Source: an uncultured Eggerthellaceae bacterium (GTDB lineage Bacteria > Actinomycetota > Coriobacteriia > Coriobacteriales > Eggerthellaceae). Taken from it: 62,954 nt of DNA. The notes beneath the pieces are model-generated. The model ran no database searches. It was not told the origin of the DNA and saw only the letters and a program-made list of their open reading frames with translations. The stretch covers positions 1 to 62,954 of the forward strand of contig CAJURZ010000015.1 of NCBI GenBank assembly GCA_910588905.1, given 5' to 3'. The first letter of the stretch is position 1, and each line of letters starts with the position of its first letter. Shown here piece by piece: positions 26,249 through 36,000 of the stretch. The translations under genes were made by a program, and so were the position numbers.

Positions 26249-29200
26249 CTATTGGCCCTGGGAAGCGCTGGTGAGCGTTATGCCCGGAAGCTCAGCAGGA
26301 ACGTCCACGAACACGGTATCGGCCACCAAACGCTGACCCTCGTTGGTGAAGGCGTCGTTCACGCGATAGAGCTCGGCGCGCACCTGCTTCGGCAGAGTGG
26401 AGCCGGGGGCTATCCAGTACACCCAACGACCGTCAGCGGTATCGCCGATCTTTGATCCCTCAGGCAACTCGGCCAAGAGCACCTGCTCTGCCTTGAGCGT
26501 CTCTCCGTCTTCCTCAAGACCGCCCACAATCGTACCCGTCTCATCATAGAGCACCACCACGTTGTAGGCCGGATTGCCCTTGACAGCACCCGTGAACAGG
26601 ATGCTCCCTGCCGGGATCTTCGCACCTTCGTCATCCAGAGCGAAGTCAGCAGTCAGCGTGCCGATGGCCTTGATGTCCTCTTGGCCCTCAACGGCAGTGA
26701 AATCGATGTTGTCGCCAGAGGGTCCGAAGATATCCACAGCCTTGATGCTGATATCCCTCCCCGCCTGGCCAAGGCCGGTGATGCGCACATAGCGGGCGTT
26801 CTCAGCACAGATCCAGCTACTCGGGCTGCCGTCCTCATTCTTGCCCGTGAGGAAGACCTCAGCATAGCCTTCATCACCCTTCTGGAAGGTCCCTGTTGCC
26901 ACCTCGGTGAAGGAAAGCCCGTTCACGCTGGTCTCAATGCGGTACTGACCCAAGGCCGTACCCTCACCGGGGGTATAGCGGATAGAGACCACCGGGTTGG
27001 TCTTGTGCATATCCACGAGCACATAAGGGTCGGCGGCAGGGGTATTCCCATTGGCCATGGTCTTGCCGATGAACTCACCCTCGCCCGTGAGGATGGAGTC
27101 GATGGGTTTGGGCTCGAGCTCGGCCTTCTCAGAGGGGCACTCGGGTTCTACTGCTTCATCGGAGCCAGTATCCTCGGTTCCCTCATCCGGTGAACCCCCA
27201 TTCTGAGAGTCCGCGTCCACCAGGTTGGTCTCAACGCTCCATTCCTCGGTGGTGTAGCGGCCATTGCCATTCAGCTTCTCCTGAGCCGTGACCGCGCCTA
27301 CAGAGTAGTTCAGGAACTTATCAACGGCTTTCACTTCATACTGCACAGCCCGGTTACCTAGGTAGGCAGCATCATCCACGAAGGAGGCGGTGCCATCAAC
27401 CCCTGCGCGAGCGAAGCCGACCACTTCCTTCTGCTGCTGGCCAGACGCATAGGTGAGACGGGTGATCTCATAGCCGATGAGCGATGGAGCATAGGCTGCG
27501 TCCTTTGCGCTCAGACCAAGGGTGATCCGACTATTGTCCTGGCTCTGGGTGACCGCGACCATATCTTGCCCGGCCACCTGAGAAGCCCCGGGGTTCGCCC
27601 GCGTCCACTTGACCGCATCGTCATTCACGTATTGGAGCGCCCGAGGATCCTTCGGGAACTGTGCGACGAACCGCTGGGTCTCCGCGTTGGGGATCAGGCC
27701 CCAGCTGACGAAGAAGTCGGTCAAGTCCGCCTTGGCTGCGGCGCTGGCCAAGCGGATGATGTTCTGGCTCTCGCCTGCATTCACCACCAGTGGTATATCC
27801 AGGGCAGAACCATCTGCCTTGGTAGCGGATCCCGGATTGCGAGCAAGGCCATCCACCCGAGCGAAGAAGCGATTCGCTTGGAGGTCTGCATAGTTGTCAT
27901 AGAGGGTATAGACCTCATGGGTATCGTGAGCCAGCATGAGCTGCCAATACATGGCCAACTGGGTCATGACGCTCCCCGTGCGACCCTGGGCGCCCGAGGT
28001 GACGCGAGCATAGACAGCATCATAGGTGAAGCGCGTCGTGCCCTCATTGATCATCTTGCAGAGCTGAGCGAAGTAGTTGTTCGTCACCTCAGCATAGGAA
28101 TAGCGGTTGTTGTTGATGTTATGGCCGATCTCATGGGCGGTGCCCCATCCGAAGTAGAAGCCATCTCCGCTCGCCCGCGTCCCGCCGGGAGCGGTGGCTG
28201 CATCAGAGATGGGATTCAATATGGCGAAGTTGCCGGATTCGGGATACCCCACACCGATATGATTGCCCGCCGCATACATGAAGGCGCCGGCGAACATCTG
28301 CATGCAGCGGATGTTCAGATGCTGAGAGGATACTCGATTGCTTCCGGTAGCTCCCTCGCGCTCGAACATGAGACCCTTATGCTGATAGAACAGGCGCATC
28401 AACTGCTCAGAGCCATCCATGTGCTTGATGAGCGACTCAGCACGCTCCCGGAGCGTAGAGCCCTTGCATGAAGCTGCCACCTTCGCCGCGGGTACGGAGT
28501 AGAGCATGGTATCGGTCATGATCTCTGCAGCGTTATGGATGCACCCGGTATCACTGTAGTTGACATCAACGCTGGGATTGATGGTGTCTTGGACAACCTT
28601 GTCCACCACCAGCTTGCTCTCAGCTAGGTGAGCTGCCTTGTGATCAGCCTCATTGGCTTTGGACTTGCCGAGCAGATCCAATGTCTTATCCAGATCGGTG
28701 ATGAAGGCTTCTGCCTTCTGGACGCGCTTCTCGTGATCGGTCTCATCATGCAGATCGAGGGTGGGGATGCTGTGGCCGCCCATGATACGGATGCACCACT
28801 CCTCATTCGCGTTGCTGTTCCCCGTGTACTGAGCATAGAGCTGGCCGCCGTGCTCCTTTCCGACATCCTGGATCTTCTCAGGTACCGAATAGACGACACG
28901 CTTGCCCGGGATGAAGGTACCGCCATAGGTGGGGGCATCAGAGGACTCTGCGTACTGCTGTCCTATGTAGATCTGCACTTTGGAATTCGCCTTGGCATTA
29001 CGCGCGGAGGCATAGAGCACCAGCTGGTCACCCGCTGCAGCCACCTTACCCAAGGGCTGCCAAGAGTTCAGGCCAGATATCCCCAGGTTCTTGCCGCTAT
29101 CAGCGTTGCTGGAGATATCCGTATGGACGGTGATGATCTCAGAGAGCCCCGCGTTCTCATCGGCCAAGAGCTGGCGAGCGAAGTCGATGTCGAGCTGTAC

Positions 29201-31909
29201 GATGTTCTTGAACGGATAGTAATTGCCATCCGCATCTGCCGTGTTCAGGCGTGTCTCCAATGCCTGGATCCTGGCCTCGTCCACACCTTCGGCCAATTGG
29301 ATGTGCATATCATCGGAGAAGAGAGCGTTGACGTCGGCTTCGATGGAATCATAGCCATGGAAGCGCATCTCGGCGATGTCGATCAAGCGCGGATAGCGCT
29401 GCATGCCGATGAGCACCTTGTCGGCTGTCAGACCCCCATCGATCTTGATGAGCGTGTAGGTACGGCCGTTGGCGCACTTCTGCTGGGTGAAAGATACGCC
29501 GTCCACCCTCTGCCAACCCGAACCGCCCGTAGAGGCATGGACGACAACGCCACTGTAATCGATGTTCTGAGAGGATGCGGCATAGGAGATGAAGCCGATC
29601 TGCTTCACACCATCGAAGGTGACTTCGACGCCATGGACCCCCTGGTTATAGGCACAGCCCATATCCCAGTCAGCCTTCTTCGCATAGGAGGTGTAATCAT
29701 CATCGAAGAGGCCGAGTGCAGTGCTCTTCCCTGCATCCAGAGGACTATCGACCATGCTCGCGCTGAGAACACGGGCAGACTGGATGCCCGTGAGGTAGCG
29801 ACCGCTAGCGTCCTTGGTGTTCACCAGCTTATAGTTCGGCAGCTCAGCCGGGGCGATGGTGGTGGTCTCAGCGGCAACGGTCCGTGAAGGGGCGCTAGAG
29901 CCGATCTCGTTCACACCTACGATATAAAGCTCATAGATAGTGCGGTCCTCTAGGCCGGAGAGCTGATAGTTGTTGCGCTCCACGCCGACATTCTGCTGCC
30001 AAGCGGTGTCACCCTGCTTGCGCCAGAAGATGGTATAGGTGTCAGTATCCTCCATGGCCTTCCAGCCCACGGTGATCGTCCGATAGCCACCGGAGGCCTT
30101 CACGCTCTCGGGGGCATCTGGTGCTTTGGTGGCCTTAGGCGTCACGGTGATGGGATCGCTCCAGCCACTGCGCCAAGCACCATTGGTGGATTGCACCTTC
30201 ACCGTATAGGTGTGGTTATTCTCCAGCTTGCCCTTTTTGCCATACTTATAGGCGGTCACCGCCAAAGTGGTGTTCTTGGTGGTCATGAGGTGCTCGTTAT
30301 CCCCCGCCACGGTGGGATCCACGATGGAGATCTCATAGCCGGTGACGTTGGTCTCCGCACCCCAAGACAGGGTGAATTGCTTGCTACCCGGCGTGGCGGT
30401 CAGATTCTGCGGGATATTGAGCTCGGGGGGGGCGATGAGGTCTGCGGTGTCGTTTAGGAATTCCACCGAGGAGATCTCAGCCAAGTTGAGGTTCCCGTCC
30501 GAAGCGGCGGTCTTGGTCACCTGGATGGTCACCTTCTTGATGGCGATCTTCTTGCCGAAATCGATGATGATGTTGCCCGCGCTGTCAATAGTGGCCTTCT
30601 TGTCAGCTGCATAGGCAACCTGAGGCAGCAGACCTACGGCCTGAGCTGCACGCTCCAGACCAGACACAGCAGGCTCATCTGCAACGATCTCTACCGCCTC
30701 GGTCTTCTCCTCCCCGTTCTCCACGTAGGTCACATCCACCATGCCGCCCGTCACAGCAGTGTCTTTCCTCTGGACCACCCCTTCATCAGACATCTTCACA
30801 GGCGCCTTGATGGTCATGACCTGGATCTGCTCACCCTCGAGCTGCTTGTCCAGATCATTCAATTGGATGGTGACAGGATTGGCTGCGCTGATAGGCGCAT
30901 TGTTGGTCGGAGCCAGCTTGAGGGAAACGCTCTCGTCCGGATTGCCTACCACCTCGCTGATGTCGGTGATCTTGCTATCGGAAGCAACGATCCCTTCGCT
31001 GACCGTGACACCGGTCACGCGCGGCTTGGGGGCGATGTGAGAGGTCAGAGGATCATGGCCGAAACCATCCTTGTCGCGCTCATACCCTTCGGCCAAGATC
31101 TGAAGGTCTGTCAGGGTGCGATCGCCATCACCGTTCAGGTCGCACCGACCCGTAGGCTGGATGTCTCCTTGGATGACGCTGATCATGGCCTCGATGTCAT
31201 TCACGTCGATATCACCTTCACCGGTGACGTCTCCGTAATAGATGACACCCGTCTGCTCCGTCTGCTCATCGGTAGCGCAGGTGGGTCGATCATAGGTGTT
31301 CAGCTTCAGGGTATAGGTGCGCGGGATATCATCAGCCACAGTGATGGCCTGAGAATAGGTCCCGTAGCCCTCAGCCTGGACGGTCAGCGTGTACTCACCG
31401 GGATCCACTGCCTTGTAGGTATAGGACCCATGGGTGAAAGAACCCGTTTCGGCCATCTCGATCCGCTGCTGCCCACGATTGCTCAGGGTCACGAAGAAGA
31501 CGTTGGGCTTCTCTCGATCGAAGGGCTTCGCGTCCGTCACGTCCACATGGATGACGCTCTTGGCCACCTGGTCCGCCTCGTCGGTTTCAGTAGGCAGCTT
31601 GGTCCCGCCGGGCTCTTCCCCAGAAGCGCCTTCATCGGGATCCGCATCGACCGGACCCTTGGGCGGCGCGGTGGGATCAGGGTCATCAGGTCCTGGACCC
31701 TCAGGGACGGAAGGGATGTCCTCGCCCGTGGCAGGTTCGGTATCCTGCTGCAAAGCCTCCTGGTTCTCCCCTTCCCCTTCGACAGGATCTGCGAAAGCAG
31801 GGACCCCGAACATCGAGAGGGCAAGAGCGGCGGAGGCCAGGATCGATACCGCCTTCTTCCCGGCCCTTCCCAGGGCTGTGACGTGCGCTTTTGCTGTGGT
31901 TCGTTTCAT
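26249..31909 (-). CDS. Secreted multidomain M60-like (mucinase-type) metallopeptidase with dockerin
   Basis: 1886-residue exported protein. Order: signal peptide 1-40; Pro/Asp/Glu-rich linker 42-110; carboxypeptidase-regulatory-like beta domain about 115-205; type I dockerin about 222-280 with two calcium loops (DVTGEGDIDVND and DLNGDGDRTLTD); beta region to 490; two fibronectin III domains about 495-590 and 595-685; discoidin-like domain about 695-852; M60-type peptidase domain roughly 900-1470 with zinc motif HEIGH at 1259-1263 and third ligand Glu1274; a second discoidin-like carbohydrate-binding domain about 1610-1735; a C-terminal domain. M60 enzymes cut mucin-type O-glycoproteins. No LPXTG or membrane anchor is present. 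AAGGGG precedes ATG 31909. Operon with the cohesin-like gene downstream. Confidence 0.88.
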   Translation of the reverse strand: MKRTTAKAHVTALGRAGKKAVSILASAALALSMFGVPAFADPVEGEGENQEALQQDTEPATGEDIPSVPEGPGPDDPDPTAPPKGPVDADPDEGASGEEPGGTKLPTETDEADQVAKSVIHVDVTDAKPFDREKPNVFFVTLSNRGQQRIEMAETGSFTHGSYTYKAVDPGEYTLTVQAEGYGTYSQAITVADDIPRTYTLKLNTYDRPTCATDEQTEQTGVIYYGDVTGEGDIDVNDIEAMISVIQGDIQPTGRCDLNGDGDRTLTDLQILAEGYERDKDGFGHDPLTSHIAPKPRVTGVTVSEGIVASDSKITDISEVVGNPDESVSLKLAPTNNAPISAANPVTIQLNDLDKQLEGEQIQVMTIKAPVKMSDEGVVQRKDTAVTGGMVDVTYVENGEEKTEAVEIVADEPAVSGLERAAQAVGLLPQVAYAADKKATIDSAGNIIIDFGKKIAIKKVTIQVTKTAASDGNLNLAEISSVEFLNDTADLIAPPELNIPQNLTATPGSKQFTLSWGAETNVTGYEISIVDPTVAGDNEHLMTTKNTTLAVTAYKYGKKGKLENNHTYTVKVQSTNGAWRSGWSDPITVTPKATKAPDAPESVKASGGYRTITVGWKAMEDTDTYTIFWRKQGDTAWQQNVGVERNNYQLSGLEDRTIYELYIVGVNEIGSSAPSRTVAAETTTIAPAELPNYKLVNTKDASGRYLTGIQSARVLSASMVDSPLDAGKSTALGLFDDDYTSYAKKADWDMGCAYNQGVHGVEVTFDGVKQIGFISYAASSQNIDYSGVVVHASTGGSGWQRVDGVSFTQQKCANGRTYTLIKIDGGLTADKVLIGMQRYPRLIDIAEMRFHGYDSIEADVNALFSDDMHIQLAEGVDEARIQALETRLNTADADGNYYPFKNIVQLDIDFARQLLADENAGLSEIITVHTDISSNADSGKNLGISGLNSWQPLGKVAAAGDQLVLYASARNAKANSKVQIYIGQQYAESSDAPTYGGTFIPGKRVVYSVPEKIQDVGKEHGGQLYAQYTGNSNANEEWCIRIMGGHSIPTLDLHDETDHEKRVQKAEAFITDLDKTLDLLGKSKANEADHKAAHLAESKLVVDKVVQDTINPSVDVNYSDTGCIHNAAEIMTDTMLYSVPAAKVAASCKGSTLRERAESLIKHMDGSEQLMRLFYQHKGLMFEREGATGSNRVSSQHLNIRCMQMFAGAFMYAAGNHIGVGYPESGNFAILNPISDAATAPGGTRASGDGFYFGWGTAHEIGHNINNNRYSYAEVTNNYFAQLCKMINEGTTRFTYDAVYARVTSGAQGRTGSVMTQLAMYWQLMLAHDTHEVYTLYDNYADLQANRFFARVDGLARNPGSATKADGSALDIPLVVNAGESQNIIRLASAAAKADLTDFFVSWGLIPNAETQRFVAQFPKDPRALQYVNDDAVKWTRANPGASQVAGQDMVAVTQSQDNSRITLGLSAKDAAYAPSLIGYEITRLTYASGQQQKEVVGFARAGVDGTASFVDDAAYLGNRAVQYEVKAVDKFLNYSVGAVTAQEKLNGNGRYTTEEWSVETNLVDADSQNGGSPDEGTEDTGSDEAVEPECPSEKAELEPKPIDSILTGEGEFIGKTMANGNTPAADPYVLVDMHKTNPVVSIRYTPGEGTALGQYRIETSVNGLSFTEVATGTFQKGDEGYAEVFLTGKNEDGSPSSWICAENARYVRITGLGQAGRDISIKAVDIFGPSGDNIDFTAVEGQEDIKAIGTLTADFALDDEGAKIPAGSILFTGAVKGNPAYNVVVLYDETGTIVGGLEEDGETLKAEQVLLAELPEGSKIGDTADGRWVYWIAPGSTLPKQVRAELYRVNDAFTNEGQRLVADTVFVDVPAELPGITLTSASQGQ

Positions 31910-31959
31910 CGCGTTCCCCTTAAGTGCATTGTTTCCCCAATGTAACGAAAGTGAAACGG

Positions 31960-31965
31960 ATTATA
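31960..31965 (-). promoter_or_regulatory. -10 box for the M60/cohesin-like operon
   Basis: Perfect TATAAT on the minus strand about 50 bases before the start codon of the M60 gene. No good -35 box is visible at 17 bases (ATGCAT), which could mean dependence on an activator. Confidence 0.5.
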
Positions 31966-31998
31966 TACTGTTTGGTACCGGAATGCATACAAGATCAT

Positions 31999-32024
31999 GG
32001 CCCCCAGAGATGTCTCGGAGGGCC
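31999..32024 (-). terminator. Hairpin downstream of the FNT channel gene
   Basis: On the minus strand GGCCCTC pairs with GGGGGCC (one wobble) and continues as GAG/CTC inside. The T-tract is poor (ATGATCTT), so termination efficiency is uncertain. Located 18 bases after the FNT stop. Confidence 0.45.
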
Positions 32025-32041
32025 TGCAGGTCCATAACCCC

Positions 32042-32917
32042 CTAAGGCTGATCCGCTCCGCTCTTTACCTCGGCATCCGCCTCCTTGGAGGAGGTGCGCT
32101 TGGCGTAGATGAACCAGTAGGCCAACCCCACCAACAGCCCCCCGACGATATTGCCGATGGTCACCAACGCAAGATTGTAGGCAACACCGCCGAAGGTGAT
32201 GGCCTCGGGCACACCAACGCCGCCCACGACATTCAACGCCAATCCCAGAGGCAAGAAGAGCATGTTCGCCACGCAGTGCTCGAAACCACACGACACGAAA
32301 GCGGAGATGGGGAGCAGGATGCCGATGACCTTGTCCACGATGGTCTTCCCCGCGAAGCCGATCCAGACCGCCAAGCACACCATGATGTTGCAGAGGATGG
32401 CCTTGAAGAAGAGGGTCACCGGGTCCAGTGCCACCTTCCCTGCCGCTACGGATACGAAGGCCTCGCCCACGGCACCTCCGTTCATGGCTTGGAGGTCCGA
32501 GAGATAGATGATGGTAGCGGCCACCAGTGCTCCGGCCAGGTTCCCCAACCAGACGATCCCCCAATTACGGAAGAGCTCCGGCCACCCGATGCGCTTCGAT
32601 GCCTTGGCGCAGATCATGAGCATGTTCCCCGTGAAGAGCTCTGCCCCACAGCAGCGCACCAGCACCAACCCCAGGCAGAAGCAAAGACCCCCCACCACCC
32701 GCTGAACGCCGAAGGGCAAGGAGGTGTCTCCCAGGAACGTGCAGAAGTACATTGCACCGAATGCAACGAACGCGCCTGCCAGCATGGCTGATACGAAGCA
32801 CTTGGCCGTTGGTAGGCCTACCTTCGTGCATCCGATGGCTTCGGCCTTCGCCTCGGTGGCAGCCGGTGATAGCGCATCCGGAGCCAAGGTGGCAAGATCA
32901 TCTCTCTCTACGCTCAT
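32042..32917 (-). CDS. Formate/nitrite transporter (FNT) family channel
   Basis: Pentameric inner-membrane anion channel of the FocA/NirC family, 291 residues with six membrane segments. Family signatures are GAELFTGN in the re-entrant helix after TM2 and FVSCGFEHCVANM with the conserved central histidine. A polar N-terminus of about 40 residues precedes the first helix. ATG 32917 (MSVERDD) has AGGGAGGG upstream and replaces the longer open frame to 32956. Whether it carries formate, nitrite or hydrosulfide cannot be told from motifs. The neighbouring hydrogenase and activase genes fit an anaerobic fermentative cell, but no direct link is shown. Confidence 0.9.
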   Translation of the reverse strand: MSVERDDLATLAPDALSPAATEAKAEAIGCTKVGLPTAKCFVSAMLAGAFVAFGAMYFCTFLGDTSLPFGVQRVVGGLCFCLGLVLVRCCGAELFTGNMLMICAKASKRIGWPELFRNWGIVWLGNLAGALVAATIIYLSDLQAMNGGAVGEAFVSVAAGKVALDPVTLFFKAILCNIMVCLAVWIGFAGKTIVDKVIGILLPISAFVSCGFEHCVANMLFLPLGLALNVVGGVGVPEAITFGGVAYNLALVTIGNIVGGLLVGLAYWFIYAKRTSSKEADAEVKSGADQP

Positions 32918-32989
32918 GGAGCACCCTCCCTCGTTGGTTTGTGGGCACCCTATCATAGGGAAGGCGCCTTCATGCCGGGTGCTGCAACA

Positions 32990-33007
32990 GGCGGTCCAAA
33001 GACCGCC
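32990..33007 (-). terminator. Short hairpin after the activase gene
   Basis: GGCGGTC (32990-32996) and GACCGCC (33001-33007) enclose CAAA, directly after the activase stop at 33009. An alternative pairing with the GGGCGG on the other side of the stop codon is also possible. There is no T-tract, so it is a weak terminator or a 3' end stabiliser. Confidence 0.45.
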
Positions 33008-33008
33008 C

Positions 33009-36000
33009 TTACGGGCGGCTGCCGCGCTTCTCAGCCAGATTCGCCTTCGCCACCGCGATCATCAGCTTGATGCGGTTCAACTGGTTCACCTCGGATGCCC
33101 CGGGATCGTAGTCAACGGCCACGATGTTGCTCTCCGGGTAGCGGCGCCGGAGCTCCTTGATGACCGACTTGCCCACCACGTGGTTCGGCAAGCACGCAAA
33201 GGGTTGGGTGCAGACCACGTTGGGGCAGCCGGAGCGGATGAGTTCCACCATCTCAGCGGTGAGCAGCCACCCCTCCCCCATGGAATTGCAGAGCGACAGG
33301 ATCTCAGAGGCATATTCGGCCAGCTCATAGATGTCTGCAGGGGGATGGAAGCGCTGGCTGCGCTTAAGCGCTTCCATCACCGGCCGACGCAGGTGCTTCA
33401 CTGCCGCTAAGCCGATGCGGCTACCCAGGGCACCCTTCGCTGACTTGCCGATCTGGCGCTGGAAGATGCCCCCAGCTATCCCGAAGAGGAAGAACTCGAT
33501 GAGCCCCGGTACCACGGCTTCACAGCCTTCCGCCTCTATCTGCTCTACGATCTGATTATTGGCGGTGGGATGGAACTTCACGAGGATCTCTCCCACCACG
33601 CCCACACGGGGCTTGGTGCCCTCCCCCTGAAGTGGGAGGGTATCGAAGTCATCCACGATCTGGTTCACCGTGCGCTTGAACTCAGCCATCTTGACGCCCC
33701 GGGCCACCTGCTCCTTCGCCACGCCCATCCAGTGATCGAAGAGGCGCTGAGCACTGTCGGGCTCGACCTCGTAGGGGCGCGTGCGATAGAGGCACATCAT
33801 GAGAAGGTCGCCGTATTGCAGGGCGAAGATAGCCTGATAGAGCATGGCTGGCGTTACCTTGAAGCCAGGGTTCACCTCACCGAGGTCCTTGAAGGAAAGA
33901 GCGATGACCGGGATATGCCCAAGACCTGCCGCTTTGAGGGCCTTGCGGATGAGCGATATGTAGTTGGTGGCCCTGCAGCCACCGCCTGTCTGGGTGATGA
34001 GCACAGCCAGCTTGTCCGTGTCGTACTCTCCGCTGGTGACCGCCTCCATGATCTGGCCCGTCACCAGGATGGAGGGGTAGCAGATGTCATTGTTCACGTA
34101 CTTCAAGCCTGCATCCACCGCACCCGTATCAACGCTGGGCAGCAGCTCTAGGTTGTAGCCATTGGCATGGAATATAGGGAGCAAGAGCTCGAAATGGATG
34201 GGGGCCATCTGAGGAGCCAAGATGGTGTATCCCTCGTCCTTCATCTGCTGGGTGAATTGGGGACGAGCGAATTCCGTTGATCCGGCTTCGCGCTGGATGA
34301 CCTCGGCTTCTACGCGTACGCCGTCGGCCTTCTGGGTGAAGCTCTCCGGCACGAGGGCGTCTATATCTTGGACGGTGATGCTCGCTGCCGGACAACCCCG
34401 CTGCTGGGCCTTGGCATCGGCTTCAGCTTCGGCCGCTTCGTCAGCCTGGTCTTTCAAAGCTGCCAGCAGGCTGCGCACGCGGATGCGGGCGGCTCCCAGG
34501 TTGGACACCTCATCTATCTTGAGCACGGTGTACACCTTACCCGCCGCCTCCAGCACCTCCTGGACCTGGTCAGTAGTGAGGGCATCCAGACCACAGCCGA
34601 AGGAATTCAGCTGGATCATGTCCAGGTCCTTGCGCTGGGTCACCACTTTGGCTGCCGCATAGAGGCGCGTGTGGTACATCCACTGATCCACGACGCGGAT
34701 AGGCCGCTCCAGCTGGCCCAGATGAGCGATGGAATCCTCGGTGAGCACGGCCAACCCGAATGAGGTGAGCAGTTCGGGGATGGCATGGTTGATCTCAGGA
34801 TCTTGATGATAGGGGCGGCCAGCCAACACGATGCCATGGGTGCCCGTCTCTTCCATCCAAGCCAGCGTCTCAGTGCCCTTGCGACGCACATCCCGCTTGA
34901 AAGCCTCATCCTCGGCCCAGGCAGCATCCACTGCATCATCTATCTCGGTTTGAGTGAGATGGCGGCCCATCTTCATGACGGGATCCTTGTAGGTCCGAGA
35001 GAGCTCCTTGTACAGGCGCTCCTTGAGCTTCTCCTTGTTGTCGTAGGGAAGCCAGGGGCTCACGAAGGCGGTGGAACTGTCCTTCAGCTCATCTATATTC
35101 AACCGCAAAGCCTCAGGATAGCTGGCCACGATGGGGCAGTTGAAGTGGTTCCCCGCCGTCTCATCTTCTTGGCGCTCCCACTTGCTACAGGGCATCCAGA
35201 TGAAATCCGGCTCTTTCTCCAGCAGGTCCATGATGTGCCCATGGGAGAGCTTCGCCGGATAACAGACGCTCTCTGAGGGCATGGACTCGATGCCTGCTTC
35301 GTAGGTCTTCTTGTTCGATGGGTCGGACAGGATGACCCGATAGCCCAGATTCGTGAAGAAGGTGAACCAGAAGGGGTAGTTCTCGTACATGTTGAGCGCC
35401 CGGGGGATACCCACCGTGCCGCGGGTGGCCTCCTCTTCTGAGAGAGGCGTGTAATGATCGAACAGCCGCTGGGATTTCCAGGCGAAGAGATTCGGCACGC
35501 TGGACCCCTGAGAGCCCGTGCCCAAGCTCTCCCCCTTCTCACAGCGATTGCCCGTGATGAAGCGGCGGTGCTTGCCCGTCTGCTCATCCTTCCCGAAATC
35601 GTTCACTGTGAGCAGACAGGAGTTCGAACACCCCTTGCAGCGCACAGTGCGATGGGTGGGCTCCAGCGCCAATATCTCTTCCAAGCTCAAAAGGGAGCTC
35701 TTAGCCTGCTCAGCCTGAGCGAGGGGTTCGCTCTGCGTGCGCTGATCCGTCTCCGCAGGGATGTCAGAGGGAGTGGAGGGAAGGCTACGACGCTCTTGAC
35801 CGGAACCTCCTTCGACGCCTCGTAAGGAAAGATGCCTATCACGCGCCAGGAGCGCGGCCCCGAATGCGCCCATGTTGCCTGCGATGTCAGGACGGACGGC
35901 ATTCACCTCGGAAAGCTGTTCGAAGGCACGCAGCACCGCATCGTTCAGGAACGTGCCGCCCTGGACGATGACCCGGGTGCCCACATCGTGAGGATCGCGG

